A stretch of 64,000 nucleotides of DNA, from NCBI RefSeq assembly GCF_023503965.1, contig NZ_CP097298.1:682001-746000 (forward strand). The letters run 5' to 3'. The DNA comes from Brevundimonas albigilva. Lineage in GTDB: Bacteria; Pseudomonadota; Alphaproteobacteria; Caulobacterales; Caulobacteraceae. Positions 10,212-21,189 of the stretch are shown here, piece by piece; the stretch's first letter is position 1; each line of letters begins with the position of its first letter. The notes beneath the pieces are model-generated. The model was not told the origin of the DNA. It searched no databases and worked only from the letters and a program-made list of their open reading frames with translations. Both the position numbers and the translations under genes were made by a program.

Positions 10212-10451
10212 ATGGCTAAACAACCAAAGCCGCCATCCCCACCGTCGGCAGCTTAGATATCCTTCTATCAGGCCCATCCCGCGCCCTACGTCGGCATATT
10301 CGCCACGAAGATGTCGATACCGGGAGGTTTGTCGAACGCCGTGAAGAGGGTTGTGGGCCCCATTGCCCAAGGATCCTGGGCAACGTGGTCGCTCACGCCC
10401 GGTAAGGTGCTGGTCGTAGGGTTCACGGATCATGCGGACTTTATCGGGTGA
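10212..10451 (+). pseudogene. Small ORF interrupted by an in-frame TAG
   Basis: ATG 10212 has a good Shine-Dalgarno (GAGAGAGGA, 8-base spacing). The frame reads MAKQPKPPSPPSAA, a TAG at 10254, then continues in the same frame as protein-like sequence (ISFYQAHPAPYVGIFATKM, later TWSLTPGKVLVVGFTDH) to the TGA at 10449. It would encode 79 residues. A Trp codon (TGG) at the stop would restore it. An internal ATG at 10311 could give a 46-residue product. Family not recognised; decay is the simplest reading. Confidence 0.45.
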
Positions 10452-10612
10452 AGTCTCATTTCTCCGGCAGGCCGTGGACCCCGAATATCAAGGGTGCACT
10501 CGGCGGCTTCCAGGTCGTGATCTAACGAGCCCACTAGCTCTAGTGGTTCATCAAGGCCCGAGACGCCGGCGATCCAGTCGATTTCGTGAAGCGCTTTGCG
10601 GCAACCCGCTGA
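10448..10612 (+). pseudogene. Decayed small ORF with three in-frame stops
   Basis: A GTG at 10448 overlaps the stop of the preceding ORF (GTGA). The frame reads VKSHFSGRPWTPNIKGALGG, then meets TAA 10523, TAG 10535 and TAG 10541, and continues as WFIKARDAGDPVDFVKRF to TGA 10610. All three stops differ from Trp codons only by G-to-A changes. The overlap with the upstream ORF and protein-like content on both sides suggest a former two-gene unit. The 10613-10680 stretch before alpA shows nothing further. Confidence 0.35.
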
Positions 10613-10700
10613 CTCGCGGTCGCTCGATCCCGTCCGTTGACCTCCGTATTTCACCTCCCCGTCTTTCGGATTCCATCGAGTCGCCACCGAGGAGAGCCCC

Positions 10701-10994
10701 ATGGCCCAGACGACCCCGCCCCTGCGGCGCACGATCAAGAAGCCTGAACTGCACCAGATGGTGCCGCTCGCCGACAGCACCATCTGGGAGATGGAGCGCC
10801 GCGGCGAGTTCCCGAAGCGGTTCCTCCTGACGCCCCGCTGCGTGGTCTGGGACTTGGCCGAGGTCGAGGCCTGGCTAGAGCGGCGCCGCAATCAGCCGAT
10901 CCGCCGCGCGACGCCGCCGGACGTCCGCCGGCGCGTCAGCCGGCCGGTCAGAACTTCGGATCGAAACGAGGCCCCTCTCCCTCCGGCACACTGA
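10701..10994 (+). CDS. AlpA-type phage/island regulator or excisionase
   Basis: 97 residues, start ATG 10701 after GAGGAGAG. The core (MVPLADSTIWEMERRGEFPKR, then VVWDLAEVEAWLERRR) is the MerR-like winged helix of AlpA proteins, which activate or assist excision by P4-type integrases. It is convergent with the integrase and its last 47 bases overlap the integrase 3' end, an arrangement that ties the two. It likely binds near the integrase promoter or attachment site and controls excision. Confidence 0.85.
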   Translation: MAQTTPPLRRTIKKPELHQMVPLADSTIWEMERRGEFPKRFLLTPRCVVWDLAEVEAWLERRRNQPIRRATPPDVRRRVSRPVRTSDRNEAPLPPAH

Positions 10995-12201
10995 GCACCG
11001 GCGTGAAGGTCCGCCCCGCCTCCCAGGCCTCGACGGCGTCCGACCACTGCTGCGCCATGTGCCGTCGCTGCATCTCGAACTCCGCCTTGTTGTAGACGCC
11101 CCGGGACGACCGCTCCTCGTGGGCCAGGCCTTTCTCGATCCAGTCGGAGTTGAAGCCCATCTCGTGCAGCAGGGTCGAGGCCGTCCGCCGCAGGTCGTGC
11201 ACGGTGAACGGCTCCAAAGGCAGCCCTCGCTTCTTCGCCAGCTCGGCGATGGCGGAGGTCACGCGGTTGAAGGTCGCCCGCGACATCGGCGCGTCCGCGT
11301 CGTAGCGCGACGGCAGGATGTACTTGGAGTTCCCCGCCCAGGTCTTCAGGGCGATCAGGATGTCGAGCATCTGGGTCGATAGATAGACGTTGTGGGGCCG
11401 CGAGCGCTTCATCCGCGCCGCCGGGATCGACCAGACGGCGTTCTCGAAATCCGCTTCCGGCCAGACGCCGTCCTGCAGTTCGCTCTTCCGAACCATGCTG
11501 AGCAGGATGAACTTCAGTCCGAGCCGGATGGTCGGCAAGGTCGCCACCTCCCCGAGAAGGCCCAGCATGATGCGGATCTCGCTCGGCGATAGGCTGCGAT
11601 CACGCGGCCGGAAGGTGGCGATCGACGCGGGCCCGACGCCGTCCGCCGGATTGTCGATCTTCTCGCCGTGCAGAATGGCCCAAGCGTAGATCTGTTTGAC
11701 GATGTCGCGGACATGGATCGCCGTCGCCGGTGCGCCGCGATCGACGATGGTCTTGCAGTGCGCCCGGATGTCGTCCGGAGTGATCTCGCTGAGCAGGCGG
11801 TTTCGCCACTGCGGCAGCACCTCGCGATTGAAGATCGACCGCCGCATGTTCCGGGTGCTGTCCGCCATAGGGGCGGTGTCCATCCAGCGCTGCGCGACAT
11901 GCTCGAAGCTGCGCGCCTCCTGTAGACGGCGCTTGGCGCGCTGCTTCTCCAGAGCCGGCGATACGCCGCTCGCGATCGTCCGCTTGATCTCGAACAACCG
12001 CTCCCGGGCTTCAGCCAGGCTGAGACCACCCCGCCCGTAACGGCCCAGGGTCAGCGTCTCGCGCCGGCCATGGAAGCGATAGTCGTAGCGGAACGAAATC
12101 GCCCCGCCGGGCGAAATATAGGCGTACAAGCCGTCCCTGTCGGTACTCTTGTAAGGCTTTGATTTTGGTTTCAAATTCTTTAGGGCGGCGTCGGTAAGCA
12201 C
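10948..12201 (-). CDS. int: P4-type tyrosine integrase of the island
   Basis: I choose the GTG at 12201 because GAGGAGA lies 8 bases upstream and the protein then starts VLTDAALKNLKPK, the usual start of the family; an upstream GTG at 12219 is also in frame. 417 residues. An N-terminal DUF4102 arm-binding domain (DGLYAYISPGGAISFRYDY) is followed by the SAM-like core-binding domain (near 95-190) and the catalytic domain with Arg in SMVRKSEL, HDLRR, GLAHEE and the nucleophile Tyr in GVYNKAEF. The 5' end faces the 3' end of guaA, 290 bases away, which marks this as the right edge of the island. Confidence 0.92.
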   Translation of the reverse strand: MLTDAALKNLKPKSKPYKSTDRDGLYAYISPGGAISFRYDYRFHGRRETLTLGRYGRGGLSLAEARERLFEIKRTIASGVSPALEKQRAKRRLQEARSFEHVAQRWMDTAPMADSTRNMRRSIFNREVLPQWRNRLLSEITPDDIRAHCKTIVDRGAPATAIHVRDIVKQIYAWAILHGEKIDNPADGVGPASIATFRPRDRSLSPSEIRIMLGLLGEVATLPTIRLGLKFILLSMVRKSELQDGVWPEADFENAVWSIPAARMKRSRPHNVYLSTQMLDILIALKTWAGNSKYILPSRYDADAPMSRATFNRVTSAIAELAKKRGLPLEPFTVHDLRRTASTLLHEMGFNSDWIEKGLAHEERSSRGVYNKAEFEMQRRHMAQQWSDAVEAWEAGRTFTPVLSVPEGEGPRFDPKF

Positions 12202-12289
12202 GGTAAAATCTCCTCGCACCGGGCAGGATCGAAATCGGGCGGTTCGAGGTCGATATTTCTCAATCTTTCCCGCGTCTTGTGCGGAAAGA

Positions 12290-12365
12290 ATACCGTCATC
12301 GGCTCGCCTTGGCCCTGACGGTATGAGCCGGAATCCACGGGAGCAACGGAGGGCGATACCGTCAG
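12290..12365. repeat. Three copies of ATACCGTCA between integrase and guaA
   Basis: Copies lie at 12290-12299 (+), 12315-12324 (inverted) and 12356-12365 (+), each 9-10 bases. They fill the gap between integrase and guaA where integrase arm sites or excisionase/operator sites are expected. Function is inferred from position only. Confidence 0.45.
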
Positions 12366-12381
12366 TCAGGTCGGCATCACG

Positions 12382-12415
12382 AAAAAAAGACCCTCCGAAA
12401 GGTTCCGAAGGGTCT
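12382..12415 (-). terminator. guaA transcription terminator
   Basis: Read on the - strand, an imperfect hairpin with arms AGACCCTTCGG and CCGAAAG-type complement (12388-12415) is followed by seven T (12382-12388 as A on the + strand). It lies about 80 bases after the guaA stop and ends transcription from guaA toward the integrase. Confidence 0.7.
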
Positions 12416-12491
12416 CGACAGAATTCACTTTTACGTCAGTGCCTTATGGCTCAAATCGGAAGCGTTATCGAAAGCTCCCGAAAGGCCGGAA

Positions 12492-14047
<1,556 letters not shown>

Positions 14048-14051
<4 letters not shown>

Positions 14052-14743
14052 GAGGTCGAATCCGGGGCGAGCGATTGGGCGGGGTCTTGGCCTTGCGGGG
14101 CCGGGATTTCAAGCGCGGCGAGCCCCTCGGCCTCCAGCACGGCGGCCAGGCGGTCCAGCGCGGCGGCCAGGTTCTGGTCCACGTGATGCAGGGTGGCGGT
14201 CCAGTCCTCCAGCGCCTTCAGCTCGGCCCGGCCGTCCGACACGCCGCGCAGGGCGATCAGGGGCAGGCCGAAGGTCTGGGCCGCGCGCACCAGGGCCCAG
14301 GTCTCCATGTCCACCATCTCGGCGTCGATGGCGTCATAGGCGGCGCCGGACACGACGTTCGCTCCGGTCGACAGGGTCGCGGTCGGCACGCCGGGAATGG
14401 GGCACGGCAGCGGCAGCACGGCGGGCTGGTCCAGCAGCGGCGTCACCCCTTTCGCAAAGCCCAGCGGGCTGGCGTCCATGTCGCGATAGCTGACCGACGA
14501 CGCCTGATAGACCGCCGCATGCTCCAGCACCCGGGAACCGCAGGAGCCCAGGGACACGATCAGGTCCGGCAGGTCGCCCGCCGCCTCCAGCCGCGCCAGT
14601 GCGGCGGTCAGGACGACCGCGCCCTCGACCGGGCCGATCCCTGTCATCAGCGGATCGATGCGGGCGCGCAGATGGTCGCCGTATTCGGCCGGCGCGGCCA
14701 TGACCGGCAGGACGGAGACGGAGCCGTGCCGCTCAAGCCTCAT
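14048..14743 (-). CDS. MTA/SAH nucleosidase-like phosphorylase-family protein
   Basis: 231 residues. The block [21 protein letters not shown] and the RGVSDGRAE motif, with its catalytic Asp, are those of 5'-methylthioadenosine/S-adenosylhomocysteine nucleosidases, which cleave adenine from the sulfur-containing ribose. The N-terminal [15 protein letters not shown] is shorter than in classic MTAN. Its ATG overlaps the former rsmB stop (ATGA) and its stop overlaps guaA, so rsmB, this gene and guaA formed a tight operon. Substrate is inferred from the family. Confidence 0.8.
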
Positions 14744-14845
14744 GCCGTGCGCTCATAGACGGCGGCGAAGAAGCCGTCGGTATCGGCCGACGCCGGCGAC
14801 AGGCGAATGCGGTGGCCCTTGGTGAATTCCCCGAGTCCGTCTCTC
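14740..14845 (-). pseudogene. Detached C-terminal end of rsmB
   Basis: On the - strand the bases before the nucleosidase start read RDGLGEFTKGHRIRLSP and then [12 protein letters not shown], ending at TGA 14742-14740. This is the normal C-terminal end of RsmB/NOP-type methyltransferases. It is separated from the rest of rsmB by the palindromic element at 14846-14995, which brings in-frame stops. The ATGA overlap with the next gene shows this was the original gene end. Confidence 0.75.
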
Positions 14846-14995
14846 AAAAATCCTCCCCGTTCACGGGGGAGGGGGACCGCGAAGCGGTGGAGGGGGCGGA
14901 CGCCGCACCAGCGTCGGACGCATCTACACCGAGTCCGGTTCCGCCCCCTCCACCCCGCTGCGCGTGGTCCCCCTCCCCGCGCTGCGGGGGAGGAT
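14846..14995. repeat. REP-like palindromic element (copy A) inserted in rsmB
   Basis: About 150 bases, with near-matching inverted ends (AATCCTCCCCG on the left, CGGGGGAGGAT on the right) and nested hairpins: a run of G-rich arms around GACCGCGAAGCGGTGG is mirrored by C-rich arms around CCGCCCCCTCCACC. The left inner 35 bases are identical to the element at 49083-49256. It has no coding capacity of its own and looks like a non-autonomous mobile palindrome. Confidence 0.75.
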
Positions 14996-16182
14996 CGGCA
15001 CGGGCGCGAACTCCGGGTGCGCCGCCTCGAAGGCGTCGGCGCTGGCCTCGTTCTCGCGGCTCAGCATCGAACAGGTGACATAGACCAGACGCCCGCCCGG
15101 CTTCACCAGCCTGGCCGCCTGACCCAGGATGCGGACCTGCAGGCCGTGCAGCCTGTCGACCTCTTCCGCCGTCAGCCGCCAGGCGTCCTCCGGCCGGCGC
15201 CGCCAGGTGCCGGAGCCCGAGCACGGCGCATCGACAAAGACCAGATCGGCCTGGCCGTTCAGATCCTCCAGCCCGCCGCCGTTCTGGCCGATCAGCACCA
15301 GTTCGGCCTCCACGCCCGCGCGCTCAAGCCGGGGCCGGATGTTCTCCAGTCGCTTGTTGACCACGTCCGAGGCGACCAGCCTGCCCTTTGTCATCCCGGA
15401 AACGGCGGAGCCGTTATCCGGGACCGCCATCGCCTGCGCCAGGCCCAGCGTCTTGCCGCCGCCGCCGGCGCAGTAATCCACCACCGTCATGCCCGGCGCC
15501 GCCCCCGCCAGCCAGCAGACGACCTGGCTGCCCTCGTCCTGGATCTCGAACCGGCCGGCCTTGAAGCCCTCCAGCGCCTGGATGTTGGGCGGCGGCTCCG
15601 ACGGCAGGCGCAGGCCCCATTGCGACCACGGCGTCCGCGCGGGCTCCAGCCCCGCCTCGCGCAGTTCGGCCTCGACTTCCTCCACCGTGGCGACCGCGCC
15701 GTTGACGCGCAGGTCGATCGGCGCGCGCGGCGCCATCAGGCGTGCGCCTCTTCCGCCCAGCGCTCGCCGAACGTCGCCTTGAAGTCCTCGACCACGAACT
15801 CGGGCAGGCCCGCCGCGACCCAACCGGGCAGTTCCCCCTGCCCCGCCGTGATCCGCGCGCGTTCCTGCTTGGACAGCGGCCGCGGGCCGTAGCCGTCGCC
15901 CGAATGCAGCGCCTCGATCTCCTCCAGCGGCAGGCCGTCGAGCGCGTGCAGCGAACCGATCACCAGCGCCCGGCCGTCCTCGCGCCCGCCCATGATCCAC
16001 GACAGCCGCCCGCGCGCGCGCAGCACCTTATAGACCCGGTCGGCGATGGCGCGGCGGTCCTTGGACCCGGCGTAGCGGTTGGCGGACCCCCACGCCTTCA
16101 GGACGGCTTCCGCCGGTTGGCGGCCCTGGGCGATGGAGTCCAGGACGGAGGCGGCGGCGGCGAGACGGGCGGCAGGGGTCAA
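14924..16182 (-). CDS. rsmB: 16S rRNA m5C methyltransferase RsmB/NOP family, frameshifted and C-terminally truncated
   Basis: Methylates C5 of a cytosine in 16S rRNA with SAM. The N-terminal helical part (start ATG 16182, AVLKAWGSANRYAGSKDRRA) and the catalytic part lie in different frames; adding one base in the run at 15739-15740 joins ...FGERWAEEAHA to LMAPRAPIDLRV. The core has DYCAGGGGKTL (SAM), VDAPCSGSG (first Cys) and VTCSMLSREN (catalytic Cys). The palindromic element then replaces the natural end: translation runs into it and stops at TAG 14926. About 27 residues that normally close the domain are lost, so activity is uncertain. Confidence 0.88.
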
Positions 16183-16191
16183 GGCAGGCTT

Positions 16192-16584
16192 TCAGACGAA
16201 CAGGGCCGCCAGGATCATGACCAGTCCCGCGAAGGAGACCGTCCACGCCAGCGACCGGACATAGGGCACGCCGAAGGCGTACAGCGGCACATAGACGACG
16301 CGCGCCCAGAAATAGAGCGCCGTCCCCCACGCGGTCAGGGCGCCGTTCCGGCCCGCCACATGGGCGATCAGCACCGCGCCGATGAACAGCGGCAGGGTTT
16401 CATACAGGTTGGCCTGGGCCCGCTCCAGACGGCCGGTCAGCGGCGTCTTCGCCGCCGGCGTCTGGTCGCGCGGGCCCGCGTTCCACTTGGAGCCGAACTC
16501 GACCGTCCGCGCCCCGGCCGGCAGGAAGACCTGCACCAGCGCCAGGATCAGCGTCACGGCCAGATAGGTCAGCTCGGTGGTCAT
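16192..16584 (-). CDS. MAPEG family membrane protein
   Basis: About 130 residues; start ATG 16584 chosen because GGAGAAAGAGG lies just upstream (an in-frame ATG at 16599 is alternative). Four hydrophobic helices: LTYLAVTLILALVQVFL, LYETLPLFIGAVLIA, ALYFWARVVYVPLYAF and LAWTVSFAGLVMILA. The RAQANLYETLP block is typical of MAPEG proteins (membrane-associated proteins in eicosanoid and glutathione metabolism). The bacterial role is unknown. It lies 9 bases upstream of rsmB on the same strand. Confidence 0.85.
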   Translation of the reverse strand: MTTELTYLAVTLILALVQVFLPAGARTVEFGSKWNAGPRDQTPAAKTPLTGRLERAQANLYETLPLFIGAVLIAHVAGRNGALTAWGTALYFWARVVYVPLYAFGVPYVRSLAWTVSFAGLVMILAALFV

Positions 16585-16601
16585 GGCCTCTTTCTCCAAC
16601 C

Positions 16602-16749
16602 CGTCATCCTAGGCCTTGCGCCTAGGATCCAGAAACATCGACGCCAGACGCTGGAGACCAGCTGTCGAACACCGGGAGTCTGGATCCTCGCCACAAGAGC
16701 CTGCCCTCGGGCGGGCCGTGCAGGCACGACCCGAGGGGCGAGGATGACG
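16602..16749. repeat. REP-like intergenic palindrome (second type)
   Basis: Bounded by a perfect 9-base inverted repeat (CGTCATCCT / AGGATGACG), with inner inverted pairs GGATCCAGA / TCTGGATCC and CCTCGGGCGG / CCCGAGG. It fills most of the gap between the MAPEG gene and guaB. This type, built from GTCATCCT...GGATCCAG blocks, is common between alphaproteobacterial genes and can also act as a transcription stop. Confidence 0.65.
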
Positions 16750-16753
16750 AAAA

Positions 16754-18298
<1,545 letters not shown>

Positions 18299-18401
18299 TC
18301 ACGCTTGGCGACAGGATGCGACCGGAACCGCCGCCCGCGCCTATGATCCGGATAGAATTTATTGCTTTGCAACCTTGGGCGCGCGACGCCATTTTCCCAT
18401 C

Positions 18402-18944
18402 ATGGTCGGCCTGATCCTGAGCACCGCGCGCAAGCTGGCGTTGAAGATCGCCAGCTACGGCGTCATGCACCTGGTCGTGGCCATACTGGTGGCCTTCGCC
18501 ATCACCCGCGACTGGCGCGTCGCCCTGGCGGTCGGGGTCGTGGAACCCGTGTTCCAGACCATCGCCTATTCGATCCACGACCGCGTCTGGCACCGGATCG
18601 AACGGCGCCGCATGGCCTCCGGCATCGAGGAGGCGGCCGAGGCCTTCACCGCCCGTCTCGACATCATGTCGCCCCAGGAACAGGCCCGCGTCCACGACCA
18701 CCACGGCCATTCCCACGCCCTGCCCCGTTCCTTCCGGCAGATCGCGCTGAAGACCGTCACCTACGGGCTGATGCACTTCGCCGTGGCCGTGGCCGTGGCC
18801 TTCGCCCTGACCGGCAGCCTGCGCACCGCCCTGGCCATCGGCGTGATCGAGCCCCTGGTCCAGACGGTCTTCTTCACCCTGCACGACCGCATCTGGTCGC
18901 GGATCGAAGCCCGCCGCGCCAGGACGCGCCCGGCCGCGGCCTGA
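18402..18944 (+). CDS. Membrane protein with two DUF2061 domains
   Basis: 180 residues. The N- and C-terminal halves are duplicates: LKIASYGVMHLVVAILVAF ... IHDRVWHRIE and LKTVTYGLMHFAVAVAVAF ... LHDRIWSRIE. Each half is a DUF2061 unit of two hydrophobic helices. They are joined by a charged linker with a His-rich stretch (HDHHGHSHA) that might bind metal. The ATG at 18402 is preferred to the TTG at 18375. Function unknown. Confidence 0.8.
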   Translation: MVGLILSTARKLALKIASYGVMHLVVAILVAFAITRDWRVALAVGVVEPVFQTIAYSIHDRVWHRIERRRMASGIEEAAEAFTARLDIMSPQEQARVHDHHGHSHALPRSFRQIALKTVTYGLMHFAVAVAVAFALTGSLRTALAIGVIEPLVQTVFFTLHDRIWSRIEARRARTRPAAA

Positions 18945-18945
18945 C

Positions 18946-19671
18946 CTACTTCTTGTTCAGCGCCACCAGGAACACCTCGGCGCTGTCCTTCCGGCTGGAG
19001 GCCGGCTTGACGTATTTCACCGTCTCGAACTCCTCGCGCAGCCGCGTCAGGACCCCGCCGGCGTCCCCGCCCTGGAAGTTCTTGGATACGAAGTTCCCGC
19101 CGGGCCGCAGGGTGCGGATGGCGAAGTCGGCGGCGATCTCGATCAGGGCGATGATCTTCAGGTGGTCCGTCTGCCGGTGGCCCACCGTATTGTGCGCCAT
19201 ATCCGACAGCACCAGGTCCGGCGGCCCGCCGATCGCCTCGATCAACTGTTGATCCACGCCCGGATGGGTGAAGTCGGCCTGCAGCAGGGTCGCCCCGGGG
19301 ATCGGCTCGATCATCAGCAGGTCCACCCCCGCCACGGCCGCCGCGCCGCGGTCCAGCGCCACCTGGACCCAGCCGCCCGGCGCCGCGCCCAGGTCGATGA
19401 CGCGCGATCCCCGCCGGATCAGCCGGAACTTGTCGTCGATCTCGATCAGCTTGAAGGCCGCGCGGCTGCGCCAGCCCTCGGCGCGCGCCTTCTCGGACCA
19501 CTTGTCCGACAGCTGCCGCTTGATCCACTGCTGGCTGGACATCGACTTGGTGTCCGCCGTCTTCATCTTCTGGCCCATGCCGCGCCCGGCGGCCGTGCCG
19601 CCCGTGGGCGGGCGCACCATGCGTCTGCGCTCGCCCGCCTTGGGGTCCTGGGGCTTTTCGTCGTCGCTCAT
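18946..19671 (-). CDS. rlmE: 23S rRNA 2'-O-methyltransferase RlmE (FtsJ)
   Basis: Methylates U2552 of 23S rRNA late in 50S assembly. 241 residues from ATG 19671. A basic, disordered N-terminal extension of about 40 residues precedes the domain, as in alphaproteobacterial members. The SAM motif VIDLGAAPGGW and the catalytic K-D-K-E set are visible: Lys in RAAFKLIEID, Asp in LVLSDMAHN, Lys in FVSKNFQG, Glu in DSAEVFLVA. Convergent with the DUF2061 gene; a single base separates their ends. Confidence 0.95.
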   Translation of the reverse strand: MSDDEKPQDPKAGERRRMVRPPTGGTAAGRGMGQKMKTADTKSMSSQQWIKRQLSDKWSEKARAEGWRSRAAFKLIEIDDKFRLIRRGSRVIDLGAAPGGWVQVALDRGAAAVAGVDLLMIEPIPGATLLQADFTHPGVDQQLIEAIGGPPDLVLSDMAHNTVGHRQTDHLKIIALIEIAADFAIRTLRPGGNFVSKNFQGGDAGGVLTRLREEFETVKYVKPASSRKDSAEVFLVALNKK

Positions 19672-19742
19672 CGTTCCCACATAGCCCCGACCGGCGTTGC
19701 GGGCTATGACCGCGCCACAACAACATCAAGAGGACGACCGAA

Positions 19743-20204
19743 ATGGCCGACACCCTGACCTTCACCCTGGACACCGGCGACGGCGAAGCGCGCGACGTGG
19801 TCATCAAGCTGCGCCCCGACCTGGCCCCCGGCCACGTCGAACGCATCACCGAGCTGGCCTCCGAAGGCTTCTACGACGGCGTCGTCTTCCACCGCGTCAT
19901 CCCCGGCTTCATGGCCCAGGGCGGCGATCCGACCGGCACCGGGACCTCGGGCTCCAAGAAGCCGAACCTGAAGGCCGAGTTCTCGGCCGAGCCGCACGTG
20001 CGCGGCGTCTGCTCGATGGCGCGCACCTCGGACCCCAACAGCGCCAACTCGCAGTTCTTCATCTGCTTCGACGACGCCACCTTCCTGGACCGCCAGTACA
20101 CCGTCTGGGGCCAGGTCGAATCCGGCATGGAACACGTCGACGCCCTGCCCAAGGGCGAGCCGCCCCGCAATCCGGGCAAGATCGTCAAGGCGACGGTGAA
20201 CTGA
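19743..20204 (+). CDS. Cytoplasmic cyclophilin (peptidyl-prolyl isomerase)
   Basis: 153 residues, no signal peptide, start after AGAGGA. Catalyses cis-trans isomerisation of peptidyl-prolyl bonds. The cyclophilin signature [20 protein letters not shown] with the catalytic Arg, and [11 protein letters not shown], are intact. The active-site Trp region is changed to YTVWGQV, as in PpiB-type proteins. A terminator follows at 20213. Confidence 0.93.
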   Translation: MADTLTFTLDTGDGEARDVVIKLRPDLAPGHVERITELASEGFYDGVVFHRVIPGFMAQGGDPTGTGTSGSKKPNLKAEFSAEPHVRGVCSMARTSDPNSANSQFFICFDDATFLDRQYTVWGQVESGMEHVDALPKGEPPRNPGKIVKATVN

Positions 20205-20212
20205 TCCCTCAA

Positions 20213-20239
20213 GGCCCGGACCGACCGTCCGGGCCTTTT
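20213..20239 (+). terminator. Intrinsic terminator after the cyclophilin gene
   Basis: A perfect 9-base inverted repeat (GGCCCGGAC / GTCCGGGCC) with a 5-base loop is followed by TTTTC, nine bases after the stop. Confidence 0.85.
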
Positions 20240-20249
20240 CGTCCGGGAC

Positions 20250-20340
20250 GATTTCACACCATTCACACTATTCAGACGGTGTTTTCGGGTAACGACGATC
20301 AGGCGATTTCACACTATTCGCACTATTCAGACGGTGTTTT
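20250..20340. repeat. Two 36-base direct repeats, 55 bases apart
   Basis: Copies at 20250-20285 and 20305-20340 differ at two positions. Each begins GATTTCACAC, has an inner repetition of the type TTCACACTA / TTCGCACTA, and ends CAGACGGTGTTTT. They lie upstream of the CoA-transferase operon, so they may be regulator sites or a small repeat family. The rest of the gap (20341-20482) shows only the start region of that operon. Confidence 0.6.
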
Positions 20341-20482
20341 TTCTCGCCGAAGGGAGCGCGGACCTCCCGGTCCGCCCCAATCACGCTTTGGGATGGGCCG
20401 GCCGACTTGCCCCCACCCCGCAGCCGGGGTAGGCGTGGCCCAGGACGCCGATATTCATCAGGCGATGAAAAGAGGGAGAGCG

Positions 20483-21187
20483 ATGCGCAAGATCTACGCC
20501 GACGTCACGTCCGCGCTGGAGGGCCTGACCTTCGACGGCATGACCGTCATGTCCGGCGGCTTCGGCCTGTGCGGCATCCCCGAGAACCTGATCGCCGGCC
20601 TGCGCGACAGCGGGGTCAAGGGCCTGACCGTCATCTCCAACAACGCCGGCGTCGACGGCTTCGGCCTGGGCCAGCTGCTGGAGACGCGCCAGATCGCCAA
20701 GATGATCTCGTCCTACGTCGGCGAGAACAAGGAGTTCGAGCGCCAGTACCTGGCCGGTGAGCTGGAACTGGAGTTCAACCCGCAGGGCACCCTGGCCGAG
20801 CGCATCCGCGCGGGCGGCGCGGGCATCCCCGCCTTCTTCACCGCCACCGGCGTCGGCACCCTGGTCGCCGAGGGCAAGGAGGTCCGCGCGTTCGACGGCC
20901 GCGACTACGTCATGGAGACCGGCCTGGTCGCCGACCTGTCGATCGTCAAGGCCTGGAAGGCCGACGAGCGCGGCAACCTAGTCTTCCGCAAGACCGCCCG
21001 CAACTTCAACCCGATGATGGCCACGGCCGGCAAGGTCACGGTCGTGGAGGTCGAGGAGATCGTCCCCACCGGCTCGCTCGACCCCGACCACATCCACACC
21101 CCGGGCATCTATGTCGACCGCCTGATCCAGACCGTCTCCGAAAAGCGCATCGAACAGCGCACCGTCCGCCAAAGGAGCGCCGCGTAA
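20483..21187 (+). CDS. scoA: 3-oxoacid CoA-transferase subunit A
   Basis: Start ATG 20483 follows GAGGGAGAG; the long open frame upstream is not coding. 234 residues. [19 protein letters not shown] and the [19 protein letters not shown] block are those of the alpha subunit of succinyl-CoA:3-ketoacid CoA-transferase, which activates acetoacetate and links ketone-body or polyhydroxybutyrate breakdown to the TCA cycle. Two bases separate it from subunit B. Confidence 0.93.
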   Translation: MRKIYADVTSALEGLTFDGMTVMSGGFGLCGIPENLIAGLRDSGVKGLTVISNNAGVDGFGLGQLLETRQIAKMISSYVGENKEFERQYLAGELELEFNPQGTLAERIRAGGAGIPAFFTATGVGTLVAEGKEVRAFDGRDYVMETGLVADLSIVKAWKADERGNLVFRKTARNFNPMMATAGKVTVVEVEEIVPTGSLDPDHIHTPGIYVDRLIQTVSEKRIEQRTVRQRSAA

Positions 21188-21189
21188 CC

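Noticed and set aside
20250-20340. Possible CRISPR array from two 36-base repeats
   Set aside because: Only two copies with a 19-base gap, no cas genes, and the repeat has its own internal repetition; not a CRISPR layout.
19697-21187. Extended scoA ORF from 19697
   Set aside because: The first 260 codons run out of frame through the cyclophilin gene and a terminator; the real start is ATG 20483.
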